From assembly GCF_024464185.1 (NCBI RefSeq), contig NZ_JANHAU010000008.1, positions 30,335 through 94,334 of the forward strand: 64,000 nt of DNA, written 5' to 3'. Source of the stretch: Haloarchaeobius salinus (lineage in GTDB: Archaea; Halobacteriota; Halobacteria; Halobacteriales; Natrialbaceae). Below are positions 27,682-38,019 of the stretch, piece by piece (position 1 is the first letter of the stretch; each line of letters begins with the position of its first letter). The notes under the pieces were generated by a model, which saw only the letters and a list, made by a program, of their open reading frames with translations, did not search any database and was not told the origin of the DNA. A program made the position numbers and the translations under genes.

Positions 27682-29835
27682 ATGGACGACCACCACGATA
27701 CAACGGAGACGCAACCTGCCGCAGCGGGTGAGGCGGGGGTCACCGAGCAACACGAGCACGCCGAGCACGACGGCAACGGGTACGGTTCCCACGAGGGACA
27801 CGGTGAGGGCCATGGCGGGATGCACGAGGGCCACGAGCAACTGTTCCGCCGACGCTTCTTCGTCTCGACACTCCTGTCAATTCCTGTCCTCCTCTACAGC
27901 GAAATCCTGCAGGAGTGGCTCGGGTTCTCCGTCCCCGCGTTCCCGGGGAGCGAGTGGATCAACCCCGTCTTCGCGGTCATCGTCTTCGCGTACGGGGGTG
28001 TACCGTTCCTCCGGATGGCGGTGCCGGAGCTGAGAGACCGGTCGCCGGGGATGATGACGCTCATCTCGATGGCGATCACCGTCGCGTTCGTCTACAGCCT
28101 TTCGACCGTGGTCTTCCCGACGCAGTCGGCGTTCTTCTGGGAGCTCGTGACGCTGATCGACATCATGCTGCTCGGGCACTGGATCGAGATGCGGTCGGTG
28201 CGCCGTGCCTCGAGCGCGGTCGACGAGCTGGCGAAGCTGCTGCCCGATACCGCCGAGCGCATCACCGAGTCCGGGAACACCGAGGAGATTCCCCTCAGTG
28301 AACTCTCTGAGGGCGACCTCGTACTCGTCCGACCGGGCGCGAGTGTCCCTGCTGACGGAATCGTCGAGGAGGGCGACTCGGACGTCGAGGAGTCGATGAT
28401 CACCGGCGAGTCGAAACCGGTCTCGAAGGAACCCGGTGACGAGGTCATCGGCGGGACGATCAACGGCGACGGCAGTCTCCGCGTCCGCGTCGGTGCGACG
28501 GGCGAGGAGACGACGCTCGCGGGCATCATGCGCCTCGTCGATGAGGCGCGGCAGAGCAAATCCGAGACACAGGTGCTGGCCGATCGGGCGGCCGGCTGGC
28601 TGTTCTACGTCGCGCTCGGGGCGGCGGTCGTGACCGCAATCGCGTGGACGTTCGCTGTCTCGTTCGACGCGACCGTCATCGAGCGCGTCGTCACGGTGCT
28701 CGTCATCGCCTGCCCACACGCCCTCGGACTCGCCATCCCGCTGGTCGTCGCGATCAACACGTCGCTCGCCGCCCGGAACGGGATGCTCGTTCGCGACCGC
28801 ATCGCGATGGAGGACGCACGGAACCTGGACGCGATCATCTTCGACAAGACAGGGACGCTCACCGAAGGCGAGCACGGCGTCGTGGATATGGCAACCGTCG
28901 ACGGCGTCGACGAGGATGACGCACTCCGGCTGGCGGCAGCCGTCGAGGGCGACTCCGAACACATGATCGCTCGAGCCATCCGGGAGGCAGCTGACGAGCG
29001 TGATCTTGGTGCACCTGAGACGACCGACTTCGAGGCGATCAAAGGTCGTGGCGTCCGCGCGACCGTCGACGGAACCGAGGTGTACGTCGGCGGGCCGAAC
29101 CTGTTGACCCAACTCGAGAGTGAGATACCGGCCCATCTCCAGCGCTTCGCTGACGAGGCAGGCGAGAACACCCAGACAGTGGTGTATCTCGTTCGCGAAG
29201 GCGAGCTGATTGCCGCGTTCGCGATGGCCGACGTGATCCGGGACGAGAGTTTCCGCGTCGTCGACGCCCTCCACGATCTGGGCATCGAGGTGGCGATGCT
29301 GACTGGCGACTCCAAGGACGTCGCGGACGCTGTCGCGGACGAACTGGGCATCGACACGGTGTTCGCGGAGGTCCTCCCCGAAGACAAGGACGAGAAAGTG
29401 CAGGAACTCCAGGACCAGGGGAAGCTCGTGGGGATGGTCGGCGACGGCGTCAACGACGCACCGGCGCTGACGCGGGCCGACGTCGGCATCGCTATCGGGA
29501 GCGGAACCGACGTTGCGGTCCAGTCGGCGGACGTCATCCTCGTCCAGAACAACCCGATGGACGTCGTTCGGCTAGTCAAGCTGAGCGGGGCGAGCTACCG
29601 GAAGATGCAGGAGAACATCGTGTGGGCAGCCGGCTACAACGTCGTCGCGATTCCGCTTGCAGCAGGCGTGTTGGCACCGATCGGCTTTCTGCTGTCCCCC
29701 GCCGTGGGCGCACTGCTGATGTCGCTGAGTACGGTCATCGTCGCCATCAACGCCCAGCTGCTTCGGCGCGTGGATCTGTCCATCCCCGAGCTTCCAGCCG
29801 GGACACCGTCCACGGAGGCACAACCCGCTGACTGA
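27682..29835 (+). CDS. copB: Copper-type P1B-3 ATPase (CopB-like)
   Basis: 717 residues. A His-rich N-terminus ([25 protein letters not shown]) replaces the Cys-type metal-binding domain. Then come membrane helices, the TGES actuator motif (ITGESKPVS), the membrane motif ACPHALG (CPH rather than CPC), phosphorylation motif DKTGT near residue 389, nucleotide-binding SEHMIARAI and hinge GDGVNDAP. C-terminal helices have [10 protein letters not shown] and MSLSTV. CPH with MSxST marks the P1B-3 group, which exports Cu(II) or related ions. No copper regulator or metallochaperone adjoins; the divergent Lrp belongs to the other side. Confidence 0.9.
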   Translation: MDDHHDTTETQPAAAGEAGVTEQHEHAEHDGNGYGSHEGHGEGHGGMHEGHEQLFRRRFFVSTLLSIPVLLYSEILQEWLGFSVPAFPGSEWINPVFAVIVFAYGGVPFLRMAVPELRDRSPGMMTLISMAITVAFVYSLSTVVFPTQSAFFWELVTLIDIMLLGHWIEMRSVRRASSAVDELAKLLPDTAERITESGNTEEIPLSELSEGDLVLVRPGASVPADGIVEEGDSDVEESMITGESKPVSKEPGDEVIGGTINGDGSLRVRVGATGEETTLAGIMRLVDEARQSKSETQVLADRAAGWLFYVALGAAVVTAIAWTFAVSFDATVIERVVTVLVIACPHALGLAIPLVVAINTSLAARNGMLVRDRIAMEDARNLDAIIFDKTGTLTEGEHGVVDMATVDGVDEDDALRLAAAVEGDSEHMIARAIREAADERDLGAPETTDFEAIKGRGVRATVDGTEVYVGGPNLLTQLESEIPAHLQRFADEAGENTQTVVYLVREGELIAAFAMADVIRDESFRVVDALHDLGIEVAMLTGDSKDVADAVADELGIDTVFAEVLPEDKDEKVQELQDQGKLVGMVGDGVNDAPALTRADVGIAIGSGTDVAVQSADVILVQNNPMDVVRLVKLSGASYRKMQENIVWAAGYNVVAIPLAAGVLAPIGFLLSPAVGALLMSLSTVIVAINAQLLRRVDLSIPELPAGTPSTEAQPAD

Positions 29836-30229
29836 GGCCCTTTCTGACCACTTCACGCGGAATTCCGTCGGGGTATCGCTTCTTTGCTCTCCGATACTGG
29901 TCTTCCAACTCACGCCGGCCTCTATTTCACGCTCGACGAGCGACAGCAACCCATCCCTCTCGACCACAGCTGGTAGCCTGGGCGTCGGGCCGAGTTCCCC
30001 CGGAAGCTGTGAGTGCGTCCAGTAGTTGGTGTTTCTCGCTCCCCGTCCCTGTCCCATCCGTTTTTCAACAATCCTACTCATTGAATGGGACTCTGTTTCC
30101 CGTTTTAGATCGCGGCCATCCTCCCAGTACGGCGATTGGCTCGAGGCAATTGTTCTCCATATTGAATAAGATATCGCATATTACCATTTGGAAACCATTA
30201 TAATCCTTAATTAAGTTTATGGCCGTAGA
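29836..30229. other. Intergenic region with promoter of the M14 peptidase gene
   Basis: The first ~240 bases are GC-rich. On the minus strand they read a protein-like stretch (RLPAVVERDGLLSLVEREIEAG) that runs into the antisense of copB without a stop, so it is not called. The last 120 bases are strongly AT-rich. TTAATTAA at 30207-30214 lies about 28 bases before ATG 30239 and is the likely TATA element. Confidence 0.45.
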
Positions 30230-30238
30230 GTGAGAGGT

Positions 30239-33115
30239 ATGGTGTGGGATACCAAGACCCATGAACCCACAATGAAACGAGTACAACCCGACGACGGATA
30301 CGTAACCGATACTCCCGACCGCTACACCTACGAAGAGGCTGAGGAACTAGACGAAGAGATTTTCGAACGCGGCGGAATCGACCGTCGGACATTCCTGAGC
30401 GTGGCCGCCGCGACCGGTGCCGCACTCGCCCTCCCGAGTACGGTATCCGCCGAAGTCACAGACGACAGAGTCACTGACCTCGCACAGTTTGCCATCAGCG
30501 CCACACCGGACGACTACGAAGTGACTGTTGTTATCGAGTTCGCAGACGTTACTGCCGTACAGGAGTTCTATGGAGAGTTCGGCGAACCAGACTGGGATAT
30601 CGACGAAAACCTACGAGCTCCGAAAGCGGTCTATCGCGAAGAACCGACACCGGCCGCCCACGCCTGGCTTACCGAGGCTGAAGTTCAGTACGCCCTTGAT
30701 GAGATGACCGGAATCGAACACGTGGATTTCTCACCGGGAGCCCATCCCTTCTGGAATCTCGAGGACTCCTATGGTGACTACGATGTCTATCCGGAATACA
30801 TCGAAGAATTCGACGTCTTCCCGCCTGTCGAGGGGGCACGCGACTGGACATCACATCAGGAAACCGGCCAGGCACTTGACCACCTCGAGACCACGTATCC
30901 CGACATGGTCAATGTCGAACGTATCGGCCAGGGGCCGGGATGGGAAAACGTCTTCACTGGGGAAGACCCCGACCCACGTGACATCTACGTCGCCGAGTTG
31001 ACCAACGATGTTCAGGACCGGGAAGCCTTCGCTGCGAAGGAAAAGTGCGTCTTCATCGTGGGAATCCACGGCAACGAGCGTGCCGGCGTCGAAGCCGGCA
31101 GCCGCATCATTGAACAGGCCGCCAAGGGCGAAGCGGAGGAGTTCAACACGCTCCTGGACGATATCGCCATCATCTACGTCTACATCAATCCGGACGGGTG
31201 GAGCCTGCGCGAACCACAGTACTACGGCCCGAACATCCTGTTCCACTACCGGGGGAACGCCTCTCTGGTGGATACGAACCGTCAGTACCCCACGATCGGG
31301 TGGGCGAATCCCGGATTCTGGCCCGCCGATGCGGGACGCGCACCGGACCCACGACCCGGCTACGACGTTGGCTACCAGGACGTCGTCCCGGACGCGCTGG
31401 CCACCGTCGGACACCTCAGAGGGTACGACAACGTCGAATATCTCTGTGACTACCACATGATGGGCTGGGCGAGCCAGATGGTGCTGAACCTCGAGTCCAA
31501 CGCCGCCTACAACCACGACGGCACCCACAACCTGGACGAGGTCAACCGACGTATCACTTCCTCGATGGACGACTACTGGGGGGGTCCGGCAGCCATCGCG
31601 GACGACACCATCCGGGCAGGTGCAGACACAGCAGGCCTTTCGAATTACGTCCCTGACACGCTGATCGATTATGGCTCGATATACGACTCGCTTGGCTACA
31701 ACATCACGGGCGGCCTGCTCGGCTGGGCGGGTCAGCCCGAAGCGTTCGGTGGCCTCGGTGCCATCACCGTCGCCCCCGAACTTGCAATGCGCGACTCGAC
31801 GGACTGGCGGCCGTATATCGAGCGCCACCTCGAGACTGCCTACTACCTCTCCCAGCTAGAATTCGCCAGACTGTGTGCCGCCGATACGGATGCGACGGTA
31901 GCGACGGGCGACCAGGACACCGCGTACGTGACCACGGACGCACTGACGCGACGGTCGGCTGACCTCTCACACACCGACGAGAGCCCCGGAAAAGGCCGGG
32001 GACGGGGCCAGGAGCGTGCGACGGAAGTTCAACGACGGCATGAAACTGTCCACCCTGGCCCTGAAGGCAGTGCAAGGAAGACCACAGGTGGCGGTTCGCA
32101 CTCGATAGCGGTGCAGTTCGATGCCGGGAGCGCCGAAGAGGGAGTCGTCAGTCTCCGCAACCCTGGCGGGCAGGTTGTCCGGGCGATCGACCTCGCCGAG
32201 AGCGACCAGACCAGTTTCTACGTCCCGAATCCTGGCAATGGAGACTGGTCGGTCGAGTTCGACGGTGAGGCCGATATCGAGGTCGAGTTCGTGACTATCG
32301 AGAGCGACGAGGAACATCCCAACCCCGAAGAGGCCTTCGGCTACCCACAGACCGAGTACGTCGTCAATCCGATGCAGTTCTTCCTCGACCTCGAGCCACA
32401 ACTCGAATCCGGGAAGATGGACGGACTTCGCGTTCACGACGTCCGTGTTGGCCGGCTGATGCGTGGAAACTCCGGTCGCCGCCGCTACGACAAAGTCGTC
32501 ATCTCCCATGACGAAGGGCGTGACGACGAACAGTACATTGCAGAGATCGAAGCCTTCGTCGATGCTGGCGGCGATCTCGTATTGACTGACACCGGGTTGT
32601 ATCTCCTCGATTCCCTATCGGTCGGCGAAACAGAGGCGATTTCGGTGGATGATATCCAGACCGTGGAAGTCGGTATCGCGAACCTCGTGGACCGTGACTT
32701 CGACCACTACCTGTTGTCGGATATCAGGCCCCTGCAGCGGGAGATGTGGAAGAGTCCACAGGTGGGGTACGTTCCCAACACGAACGACCAACCGGCGACG
32801 ATTCTCGACGATGACGCGTTCGCGGCTGCCGGCGGCGCTGCTGCTGGCCGGATGCAAGTAATCGAAGGGCCGTGGCGGGACGAGGAGATCGTCGCCGAGG
32901 GAGTTGCTGCCGGCTCACTCTCAGCTGGTGACGCAGAGATCAACCTCCTCGGTTCGGTCCTCCCACCGGCGAACCAGCGCGAACTCCATCCGTTCGGGAT
33001 GGCTGACTACGCTGTCTCGTTCATGGGTCATACGATGCTCTGTAATGCACTCGGCTTCCAGCAACGTCGCTTCGTCGAGGGTGAACTCGTCGGAACGTGG
33101 GGAGAAGTCCGCTGA
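30239..33115 (+). CDS. Secreted M14 family zinc carboxypeptidase
   Basis: 958 residues. A Tat signal appears after an unusually long acidic n-region: IDRRTFLSVAAATGAALALPSTVSA. The M14 domain shows the zinc ligands HGNERAG and LCDYHMMG, and the substrate-binding DTNRQYPT. A linker follows (PGKGRGRGQERATEVQRRHE), then a beta-rich domain (IAVQFDAGSAEEGVVSLRNPGG) and a Rossmann-like C-terminal region (YDKVVISHDEGRDDEQYIAEIEAFVDAGGDLVLTDTG). It would trim peptides outside the cell in high salt. ATG 30239 is favoured by TATA spacing; GTG 30230 and ATG 30272 are alternatives. Much longer than typical M14 enzymes because of the C-terminal domains. Confidence 0.82.
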   Translation: MVWDTKTHEPTMKRVQPDDGYVTDTPDRYTYEEAEELDEEIFERGGIDRRTFLSVAAATGAALALPSTVSAEVTDDRVTDLAQFAISATPDDYEVTVVIEFADVTAVQEFYGEFGEPDWDIDENLRAPKAVYREEPTPAAHAWLTEAEVQYALDEMTGIEHVDFSPGAHPFWNLEDSYGDYDVYPEYIEEFDVFPPVEGARDWTSHQETGQALDHLETTYPDMVNVERIGQGPGWENVFTGEDPDPRDIYVAELTNDVQDREAFAAKEKCVFIVGIHGNERAGVEAGSRIIEQAAKGEAEEFNTLLDDIAIIYVYINPDGWSLREPQYYGPNILFHYRGNASLVDTNRQYPTIGWANPGFWPADAGRAPDPRPGYDVGYQDVVPDALATVGHLRGYDNVEYLCDYHMMGWASQMVLNLESNAAYNHDGTHNLDEVNRRITSSMDDYWGGPAAIADDTIRAGADTAGLSNYVPDTLIDYGSIYDSLGYNITGGLLGWAGQPEAFGGLGAITVAPELAMRDSTDWRPYIERHLETAYYLSQLEFARLCAADTDATVATGDQDTAYVTTDALTRRSADLSHTDESPGKGRGRGQERATEVQRRHETVHPGPEGSARKTTGGGSHSIAVQFDAGSAEEGVVSLRNPGGQVVRAIDLAESDQTSFYVPNPGNGDWSVEFDGEADIEVEFVTIESDEEHPNPEEAFGYPQTEYVVNPMQFFLDLEPQLESGKMDGLRVHDVRVGRLMRGNSGRRRYDKVVISHDEGRDDEQYIAEIEAFVDAGGDLVLTDTGLYLLDSLSVGETEAISVDDIQTVEVGIANLVDRDFDHYLLSDIRPLQREMWKSPQVGYVPNTNDQPATILDDDAFAAAGGAAAGRMQVIEGPWRDEEIVAEGVAAGSLSAGDAEINLLGSVLPPANQRELHPFGMADYAVSFMGHTMLCNALGFQQRRFVEGELVGTWGEVR

Positions 33116-33927
33116 ATCGGCTACTCGACCACTTCACAGTTTTTCTTCCTCTCCTTTCGAACCTCACTTTGGTCGATTTACGTACTCGTGAAAAAGTTCT
33201 GGTATACGGAGATCCTCTGGAATCTCATCTACCGTGTCTACGGTGGAGATACCGCCCCGGAACCGTTGGCACTCCATCGGTCACCGTGTATGAGGGTATT
33301 GCGCTCTCCAGAGAGATGAAATCCGCCAGCTCCGTCACCAACGTGTCAGAATGAGTACTATGGACACAACCCTGGTGAGAAATCAACCGGCTCAGTTACC
33401 CTGGACAGAGAGATTTTCGGCTTCGAGGGACTCAACGTACGGCTAGCCGCCGATTCAGATTACTGTCCAGGGTAAACATCGCCTGGGGGTTTCCGCTGGA
33501 ACTGGTGTCCAGGGTAAAACCGCAAGCATGCGATACTGTCCAGGGTAACCGACTCTCAATTAACGACTAGTATAGAAGGGGGAGAACTCGTTTTCCCGCC
33601 AAGATCGAGAAAGTCGACAGGTTCGCAAACCATACGAAATATGAGTAGTATCCAGACACCGTTTCTGGCTGCTCGCGAGGAGGGTGGTCGAGCACGAATG
33701 GGAGCTGCGAAACACTGGTCGATGCGGCAGCGATTCCGGAGGCATTGCGGTCGCGAAAGCAGTCTACCAGCGTGAACTCCTCGCAAGTATCAGGACAGGT
33801 CGGTTGCTACTACTGGGTTTCTGGCAGGACGTACTCTGGATATATATCTTCCCGTCGTTGCGGTCCTCACTGTCGCTTTCTTCACCACCCCGGAACGAGA
33901 CTACCCGAACTGGTCGGTCTAGGTAAC
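33116..33927. other. Long non-coding or decayed region
   Basis: The first 440 bases hold no gene but contain the repeat cluster at 33396-33548. From about 33627 to 33926 the plus strand has two protein-like frames that do not join. One reads VAKAVYQRELLASIRTGRLL and continues in register to IYIFP. The other reads LPVVAVLTVAFFTTPERDY and ends PNWSV at a TAG. An indel around 33845 would unite them into one membrane protein, so a frameshifted remnant is likely. Confidence 0.4.
33396..33548. repeat. Cluster of four 12-bp repeats, TGTCCAGGGTAA
   Basis: Three direct copies of TGTCCAGGGTAA at 33464-33475, 33506-33517 and 33537-33548, and one inverted copy TTACCCTGGACA at 33396-33407. All are exact. 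Start-to-start distances are 42 and 31 bases. The regions between them differ and are too few and too uneven for CRISPR. They may be protein-binding sites, element ends or an attachment or replication iteron-like array. Confidence 0.7.
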
Positions 33928-34143
33928 CTACCGACCGCGAGCATAGAGGACTTGTGAAACGATGAATACAAACGCGGCAGAAAAGAAGATGCCCAGTATC
34001 TCGATCGCTAACTCGCCGACAGTCCAGTACTGATACGAGAGAACGAGAAAGCCAGCAACCAGTGCCGCTGTGAATCCGTTTCTGTAGCTCCTCGCCTTGT
34101 CGAGATCCAGGTCCGAATCCAAGACGGTTTCTGCGATTCCCAT
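33928..34143 (-). CDS. Small two-helix membrane protein, unknown function
   Basis: 71 residues: a polar N-terminus (GIAETVLDSDLDLDKARSYR) followed by two hydrophobic helices (FTAALVAGFLVLSYQYW and LAIEILGIFFSAAFVFIVSQV) and a short basic tail YARGR. This layout fits small haloarchaeal membrane proteins near HTH/DUF2178-type genes, but I cannot assign a family. Start at ATG 34143. Confidence 0.6.
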   Translation of the reverse strand: MGIAETVLDSDLDLDKARSYRNGFTAALVAGFLVLSYQYWTVGELAIEILGIFFSAAFVFIVSQVLYARGR

Positions 34144-34335
34144 AGGTGAGAAGTATCACAGCCAAGAATAAATGTTGTTCCCAAAACACAACGTGGAATG
34201 CTCAGTTCGCGGGTTGTATACAGCAGCGACTTCGGTAACTACTCGATATGTATCAAGAACGGCGTGACCGATACAGACGAGGGATGGAACAACCACCGAG
34301 GAGGCCGCCATTCGTTTGTCAGCCGGCTCGAACCG

Positions 34336-35100
34336 TCACAGATACATGACGAGAGTCAGACCGACAGCAATCGCGTTGATGAGCCCGTGGATCAGGGCGA
34401 CCACGATCAAGTTCTTCGTCCGTTCGTAGATCCCCCCGAGGATGATCCCCCCAGCAGCGATGCCGAGCAGCGCGAAGAAGACGCCGGAGGTGAGAAGGTC
34501 GGAGCCACCGATCCAGTAACTGGGAACGTGGCTGAGGGCGAATCCTAGCGAGGTGATCCCGATGGCGAGAGCGGGACCGAAGCTCTCGCGCAACCGTCCC
34601 TGGATAACGCCGCGGAACAGGAGTTCTTCGGCCGGGCCGATCAGAAGGAGATTGCCGACCAGTAGCAGGCCGTAGACCAATATCGGGTTCTCGACGGCCG
34701 CTGCCGTGGCAAAGTTTGTCGCCCCTTCGGCACCCAGAAGCGCGCCGATGACCTCGACGACAATCGCGGTGCCGAACGCGAGGACGATCCCGCCGACGAT
34801 CCAGCCGACTTCTCGAAGGGTGGATCGGCGAAGTGGTGCATGGATCACTACCGGCCGATACCGGAGATACACGACGGCGATGACGATGTAGGAAACCGTG
34901 GCAAGTGCTCCCCCTACGAGGTATGTGAGTGTGAGATTTCCACCGTATCCAAACGCTGTCTGGAGGAGTTTGAATCCCTCAATGATGCCCTGTGTACTGA
35001 GTGCAGCCGCGCCGAGCAATCCGATTGCCACGAGGACCGTACGAACCTGGATCCTGGTAGCTGCGGACGGTGACGGCCGACTGGCGATGGTCGTCTTCAC
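34336..35100 (-). CDS. CPBP family intramembrane glutamic endopeptidase
   Basis: 254 residues with about seven to eight membrane helices. The conserved motifs are present: GPAEELLFRGVIQGRL (EExxxR), FALSHVPSYW (FxxxH) and VALIHGLINAIAVGL (final His/Asn). These Abi/CAAX-type proteases cleave membrane proteins or prenylated tails; in archaea targets are largely unknown and bacteriocin-immunity roles should not be presumed. The gene stands alone. Confidence 0.87.
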   Translation of the reverse strand: MKTTIASRPSPSAATRIQVRTVLVAIGLLGAAALSTQGIIEGFKLLQTAFGYGGNLTLTYLVGGALATVSYIVIAVVYLRYRPVVIHAPLRRSTLREVGWIVGGIVLAFGTAIVVEVIGALLGAEGATNFATAAAVENPILVYGLLLVGNLLLIGPAEELLFRGVIQGRLRESFGPALAIGITSLGFALSHVPSYWIGGSDLLTSGVFFALLGIAAGGIILGGIYERTKNLIVVALIHGLINAIAVGLTLVMYL

Positions 35101-35426
35101 AATACTCTACATTACAATATGTTCGGAATGTTTATTAACTAGCGTGACACCCAGTCGCTCGCCGAGTGAGATCGTGGGGGCTGGCGGCACCCACTGGTCC
35201 TGTCACCGCCCGAATAAATGTCGGTTCCCCGGGAATGTGGCGACCTGTCGTTCGGCCCTCATATTGGCCACTTGCTCCTCTTCGTGGTAGTCTGAGTGTG
35301 ATGACATACCCCGTTTTTAAACTGGAGTATTCGACCACGAAGTGGTGATGATGTATTTTGACGGCCGCTCAGTCACACAAAACAGCCGAATTGCTCCAGA
35401 GACGGTCTCGAAAGGGGATGACCGTC
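35101..35426. other. Intergenic stretch, no gene seen
   Basis: Holds the likely promoter of the CPBP gene on the left (AT-rich, 35101-35140). On the right it contains the tttttaaactgg element near 35313. No gene or strong repeat. Confidence 0.4.
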
Positions 35427-35458
35427 AGTTTTAATACCGGATGTAAAACATACTTTAC
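35427..35458 (+). promoter_or_regulatory. Promoter and operator of the DUF2178-HTH operon
   Basis: AGTTTTAAT (35427-35435, TATA element), seven bases, then the inverted repeat GTAAA-ACATAC-TTTAC at 35443-35458, lying where transcription should begin and 21 bases before ATG 35479. The same TATA, spacing and repeat occur before the ABC exporter operon at 38925-38973. Confidence 0.7.
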
Positions 35459-35478
35459 TACCAGACGAGGGTCACGCT

Positions 35479-35898
35479 ATGACGGCCGCCAACACAAACT
35501 CGAGACTTACACGCCAGCGGTATCGAGGGTTCGTATACGGGATTGGTGGGCTAGCGATACTCGGCCTACTCGCCGGATTTGTAGTTGATCAACACTTCGC
35601 TGGGGCACTTGTCTATCTGCTTGGAGCGTGGATTGCCGGTGGGATCGCTGTTCTCGCACCAATGTGGAGCGAGGCTACACTGCAGGATGAGCGAGACTGG
35701 GAGTTACACAACCGGGCCAGTGGTATCTTGATCGGCATCTCGATGGTCCTCGGCCTAAGTATCCTACCAGTCCTATACGTCCTCGAAGCGGGGAATCATC
35801 TAGAAATCACTGGTGTCGTCTCGGGTGTGGTCCTCACGTTCTCAGCACTCTTCCTGTTGTACGGTGTGTGTTTCGGAGTGGCCAAACGGCGTATCTAA
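35479..35898 (+). CDS. DUF2178 family membrane protein
   Basis: 139 residues with four hydrophobic helices in two pairs (GFVYGIGGLAILGLLAGF; ALVYLLGAWIAGGIAVLAPMW; ILIGISMVLGLSILPVLYVL; GVVLTFSALFLLYGVCFGV). Between them is DERDWELHNRASG, the conserved DERE-x-NRA-like segment of DUF2178 proteins. This family is often encoded with a small XRE-type regulator, exactly as here (three bases to the next gene). A role in sensing or modulating that regulator at the membrane is plausible but unproven. Confidence 0.8.
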   Translation: MTAANTNSRLTRQRYRGFVYGIGGLAILGLLAGFVVDQHFAGALVYLLGAWIAGGIAVLAPMWSEATLQDERDWELHNRASGILIGISMVLGLSILPVLYVLEAGNHLEITGVVSGVVLTFSALFLLYGVCFGVAKRRI

Positions 35899-35901
35899 TC
35901 T

Positions 35902-36102
35902 ATGCAGAACGATCTCACCAGGCGGCGTGAAGACGACGGTCTCAGCCAAGGCGAACTCGCCGACGCGCTCGATGTTACCCGCCAGACGATTAATGCGATC
36001 GAACGCGATCGATACAACCCATCACTGGAACTCGCATTCAAACTGGCTGCCCACTTCGACTGCAGTATCGAAGATATATTCGAACCGGAGCAGGACGAGT
36101 AA
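35902..36102 (+). CDS. Small XRE-family helix-turn-helix regulator
   Basis: 66 residues, nearly all one HTH domain: LTRRREDDGLSQGELADALDVTRQTINAIERDRYNPSLELAFKLAAHFDCSIEDIF. The recognition helix is in VTRQTINAIERDRYNP, the standard compact YgzD-type regulator. It lies in an operon with the DUF2178 gene. The shared GTAAA-N6-TTTAC sites before this operon and before the ABC exporter make it the prime candidate for repressing both. Confidence 0.88.
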   Translation: MQNDLTRRREDDGLSQGELADALDVTRQTINAIERDRYNPSLELAFKLAAHFDCSIEDIFEPEQDE

Positions 36103-36275
36103 CGCGCCGTGGTACTGTCGATCACAGACTGACTTTCAAAACCCGGACACGACGGAGGTACCTCTCAAAGAAGATCTGACGGGTGAATTCTCGGTCGGTG
36201 TTGTTTCTGTGGTTCCTGCACAGACGCATCAATCAACCCGCTCGCTCGCCGTGGATTCCATCAAACAGGGCTTCA

Positions 36276-38015
36276 CTACATTTGATAGTCCCCGATGCGG
36301 TGAATCGCAACCCGATACGCGGCGGCGATACCGACAACACCACCGACAAGTACAGTCGTACTGATGATGGCCAGCGTTTCGACACCGATTTCGAGTCCGA
36401 AAGGAAGCCACCGTGAGAGGAGTACCGCACCAACCGCGCGCGCAGTCTCATCAGCGACGAACGCACCAGCGATGACGATCAGACTCAACGTCGCCGAGAA
36501 GAGACTGTACGCGCGTTTGCTTGGCGGCACCGCTCGTCGGGACCCATCGAAACTGACCGCGTCAAAGCGTGGGAACATGGAACCGATGCCGGCCGCCACA
36601 ACCGCACTTCCAGTGACTGCAACGGCACTCGCAACTCCGAGCGCCCCCAACACAGGTAGAGAACTGCCAGCGAGAGAGCCTGCAGCGAGCGCCACCACTG
36701 CTGTCAGGGGGACACCGACGAGTGCTGCCGCGGTGACGTGCCCGTGAACGACATGTCGGCCGCGTGCCGGGGCCGTCAGCAGCGTCGGAAGGGTCGAACC
36801 CTGATTCCCCAGCGGGTTCAGCGGCAACACGGCCCCGGCAGCCCACGCACCGTACCAGACGACGAACCACGGCACGTACCAGGGAACCGAGCCGGTGGTC
36901 ACAGCCCCCTCGATGAAGACGATCGCGGCCACCAGCGGCGGCGCGACGAACACGAACTGGAACGGCGAGCGGACTGCCCGACGAAGCGTCGTACTAGCCA
37001 TGCCCCGCGTCGCAGGTGCTCGACAGACAACGGCAAGTACCGCATCGACACGCGAATCCGGGGCGGACGGCAGTTCCCGTCCCTCATCAGCACTCGTCCG
37101 GGCGGTATCAGCCAGCCACGCGTATCGGGCCGCTGGAACCGCAAGCACCGTTCCGCCAATAACGAGGATTGGTATGAGTCCGAGCAGGACGAGCGGGCCG
37201 GTCAGATCGACGCCAGCGTTCGGGGTCGTCGCGAGTGCGAGGTGTCCGAACCACGCGACCGGCGGGGACTGTAAGACTGGCTCCAGTCGCTCGACGACAG
37301 TCAGCAACTCGCCGGTGACGGAGAGTGAGACGTACGCAAGGCCGATTACGACGCCGAGAACTGTCGTGAGATGGCCGAGATTTTCCGAGCGACGAACGAA
37401 TCCCTTGAGTGCGAACCCGATCGGGTATCCGACCGCTGCGGCCGTGGCTGGGATGCCAACCGCTGCGACGGTGATGCCGAGGAGCGGGAGGGGCGAGCCG
37501 GTCCCAGCGACCAGTCCTGCGCCAGCAGCAAGCCCGAGACCAATCGTGTACACCGAGAATTTGGCGGCAGCTGCGAGCAACAGCCCCCCGGCGACGTCGG
37601 CTACCGGGCGAATCGTGAGATACTGCCCGTCGTTATCGAGGTCGCCGTTGCTTCCGAACCCATCACCAACGAGCAGGACCGCCAGGAACACCCAGAGGAC
37701 ACTCGTCGCAGTCACGAGCCACGCTGGAAGTGCCTCGCCAGCGGCGAGCGCCGACCCGACAGATCGGGCAGCGTCGAACGTTTGTAAGAGGAAGAATACA
37801 CTCATAATACCAACGAGGGCGGTGAAGACAAGCCAGAAGTCCTGATGTCTCACCCACCGGTAGCCACGAAGTAACTCGATTCGGGCGATCTCCCAGCTCT
37901 GACTCGGAGACGGGACAACACCCGTGAACGAACTGTGTTGGCGTGACCCGTGACTGCCGGTTCTAGCTGGCGTCGATGACGACGGTTCTGAAAGGCCAGT
38001 GGATTCCTCAGACAT
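36276..38015 (-). CDS. ABC-2 type exporter permease
   Basis: 579 residues from ATG 38015, four bases after the ATPase stop. About twelve hydrophobic helices (for example FWLVFTALVGIMSVFFLLQTF, WLVTATSVLWVFLAVLLVGDGF, HLTTVLGVVIGLAYVSLSV) with large cytoplasmic loops. The N-terminal 35 residues are Ser-rich and polar. It resembles haloarchaeal ABC-2 permeases found with a single ATPase; the exported substrate is unknown. Its two halves look weakly repeated, so one polypeptide may provide the entire pore. Confidence 0.75.
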   Translation of the reverse strand: MSEESTGLSEPSSSTPARTGSHGSRQHSSFTGVVPSPSQSWEIARIELLRGYRWVRHQDFWLVFTALVGIMSVFFLLQTFDAARSVGSALAAGEALPAWLVTATSVLWVFLAVLLVGDGFGSNGDLDNDGQYLTIRPVADVAGGLLLAAAAKFSVYTIGLGLAAGAGLVAGTGSPLPLLGITVAAVGIPATAAAVGYPIGFALKGFVRRSENLGHLTTVLGVVIGLAYVSLSVTGELLTVVERLEPVLQSPPVAWFGHLALATTPNAGVDLTGPLVLLGLIPILVIGGTVLAVPAARYAWLADTARTSADEGRELPSAPDSRVDAVLAVVCRAPATRGMASTTLRRAVRSPFQFVFVAPPLVAAIVFIEGAVTTGSVPWYVPWFVVWYGAWAAGAVLPLNPLGNQGSTLPTLLTAPARGRHVVHGHVTAAALVGVPLTAVVALAAGSLAGSSLPVLGALGVASAVAVTGSAVVAAGIGSMFPRFDAVSFDGSRRAVPPSKRAYSLFSATLSLIVIAGAFVADETARAVGAVLLSRWLPFGLEIGVETLAIISTTVLVGGVVGIAAAYRVAIHRIGDYQM

Positions 38016-38019
38016 GTGG

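Noticed and set aside
33396..33548. CRISPR array
   Set aside because: The repeat is only 12 bases, one copy is inverted, spacing is uneven and no cas gene is nearby.
34336..35100. Bacteriocin immunity protein
   Set aside because: CPBP proteases are sometimes linked to immunity, but no bacteriocin gene or export cassette is adjacent.
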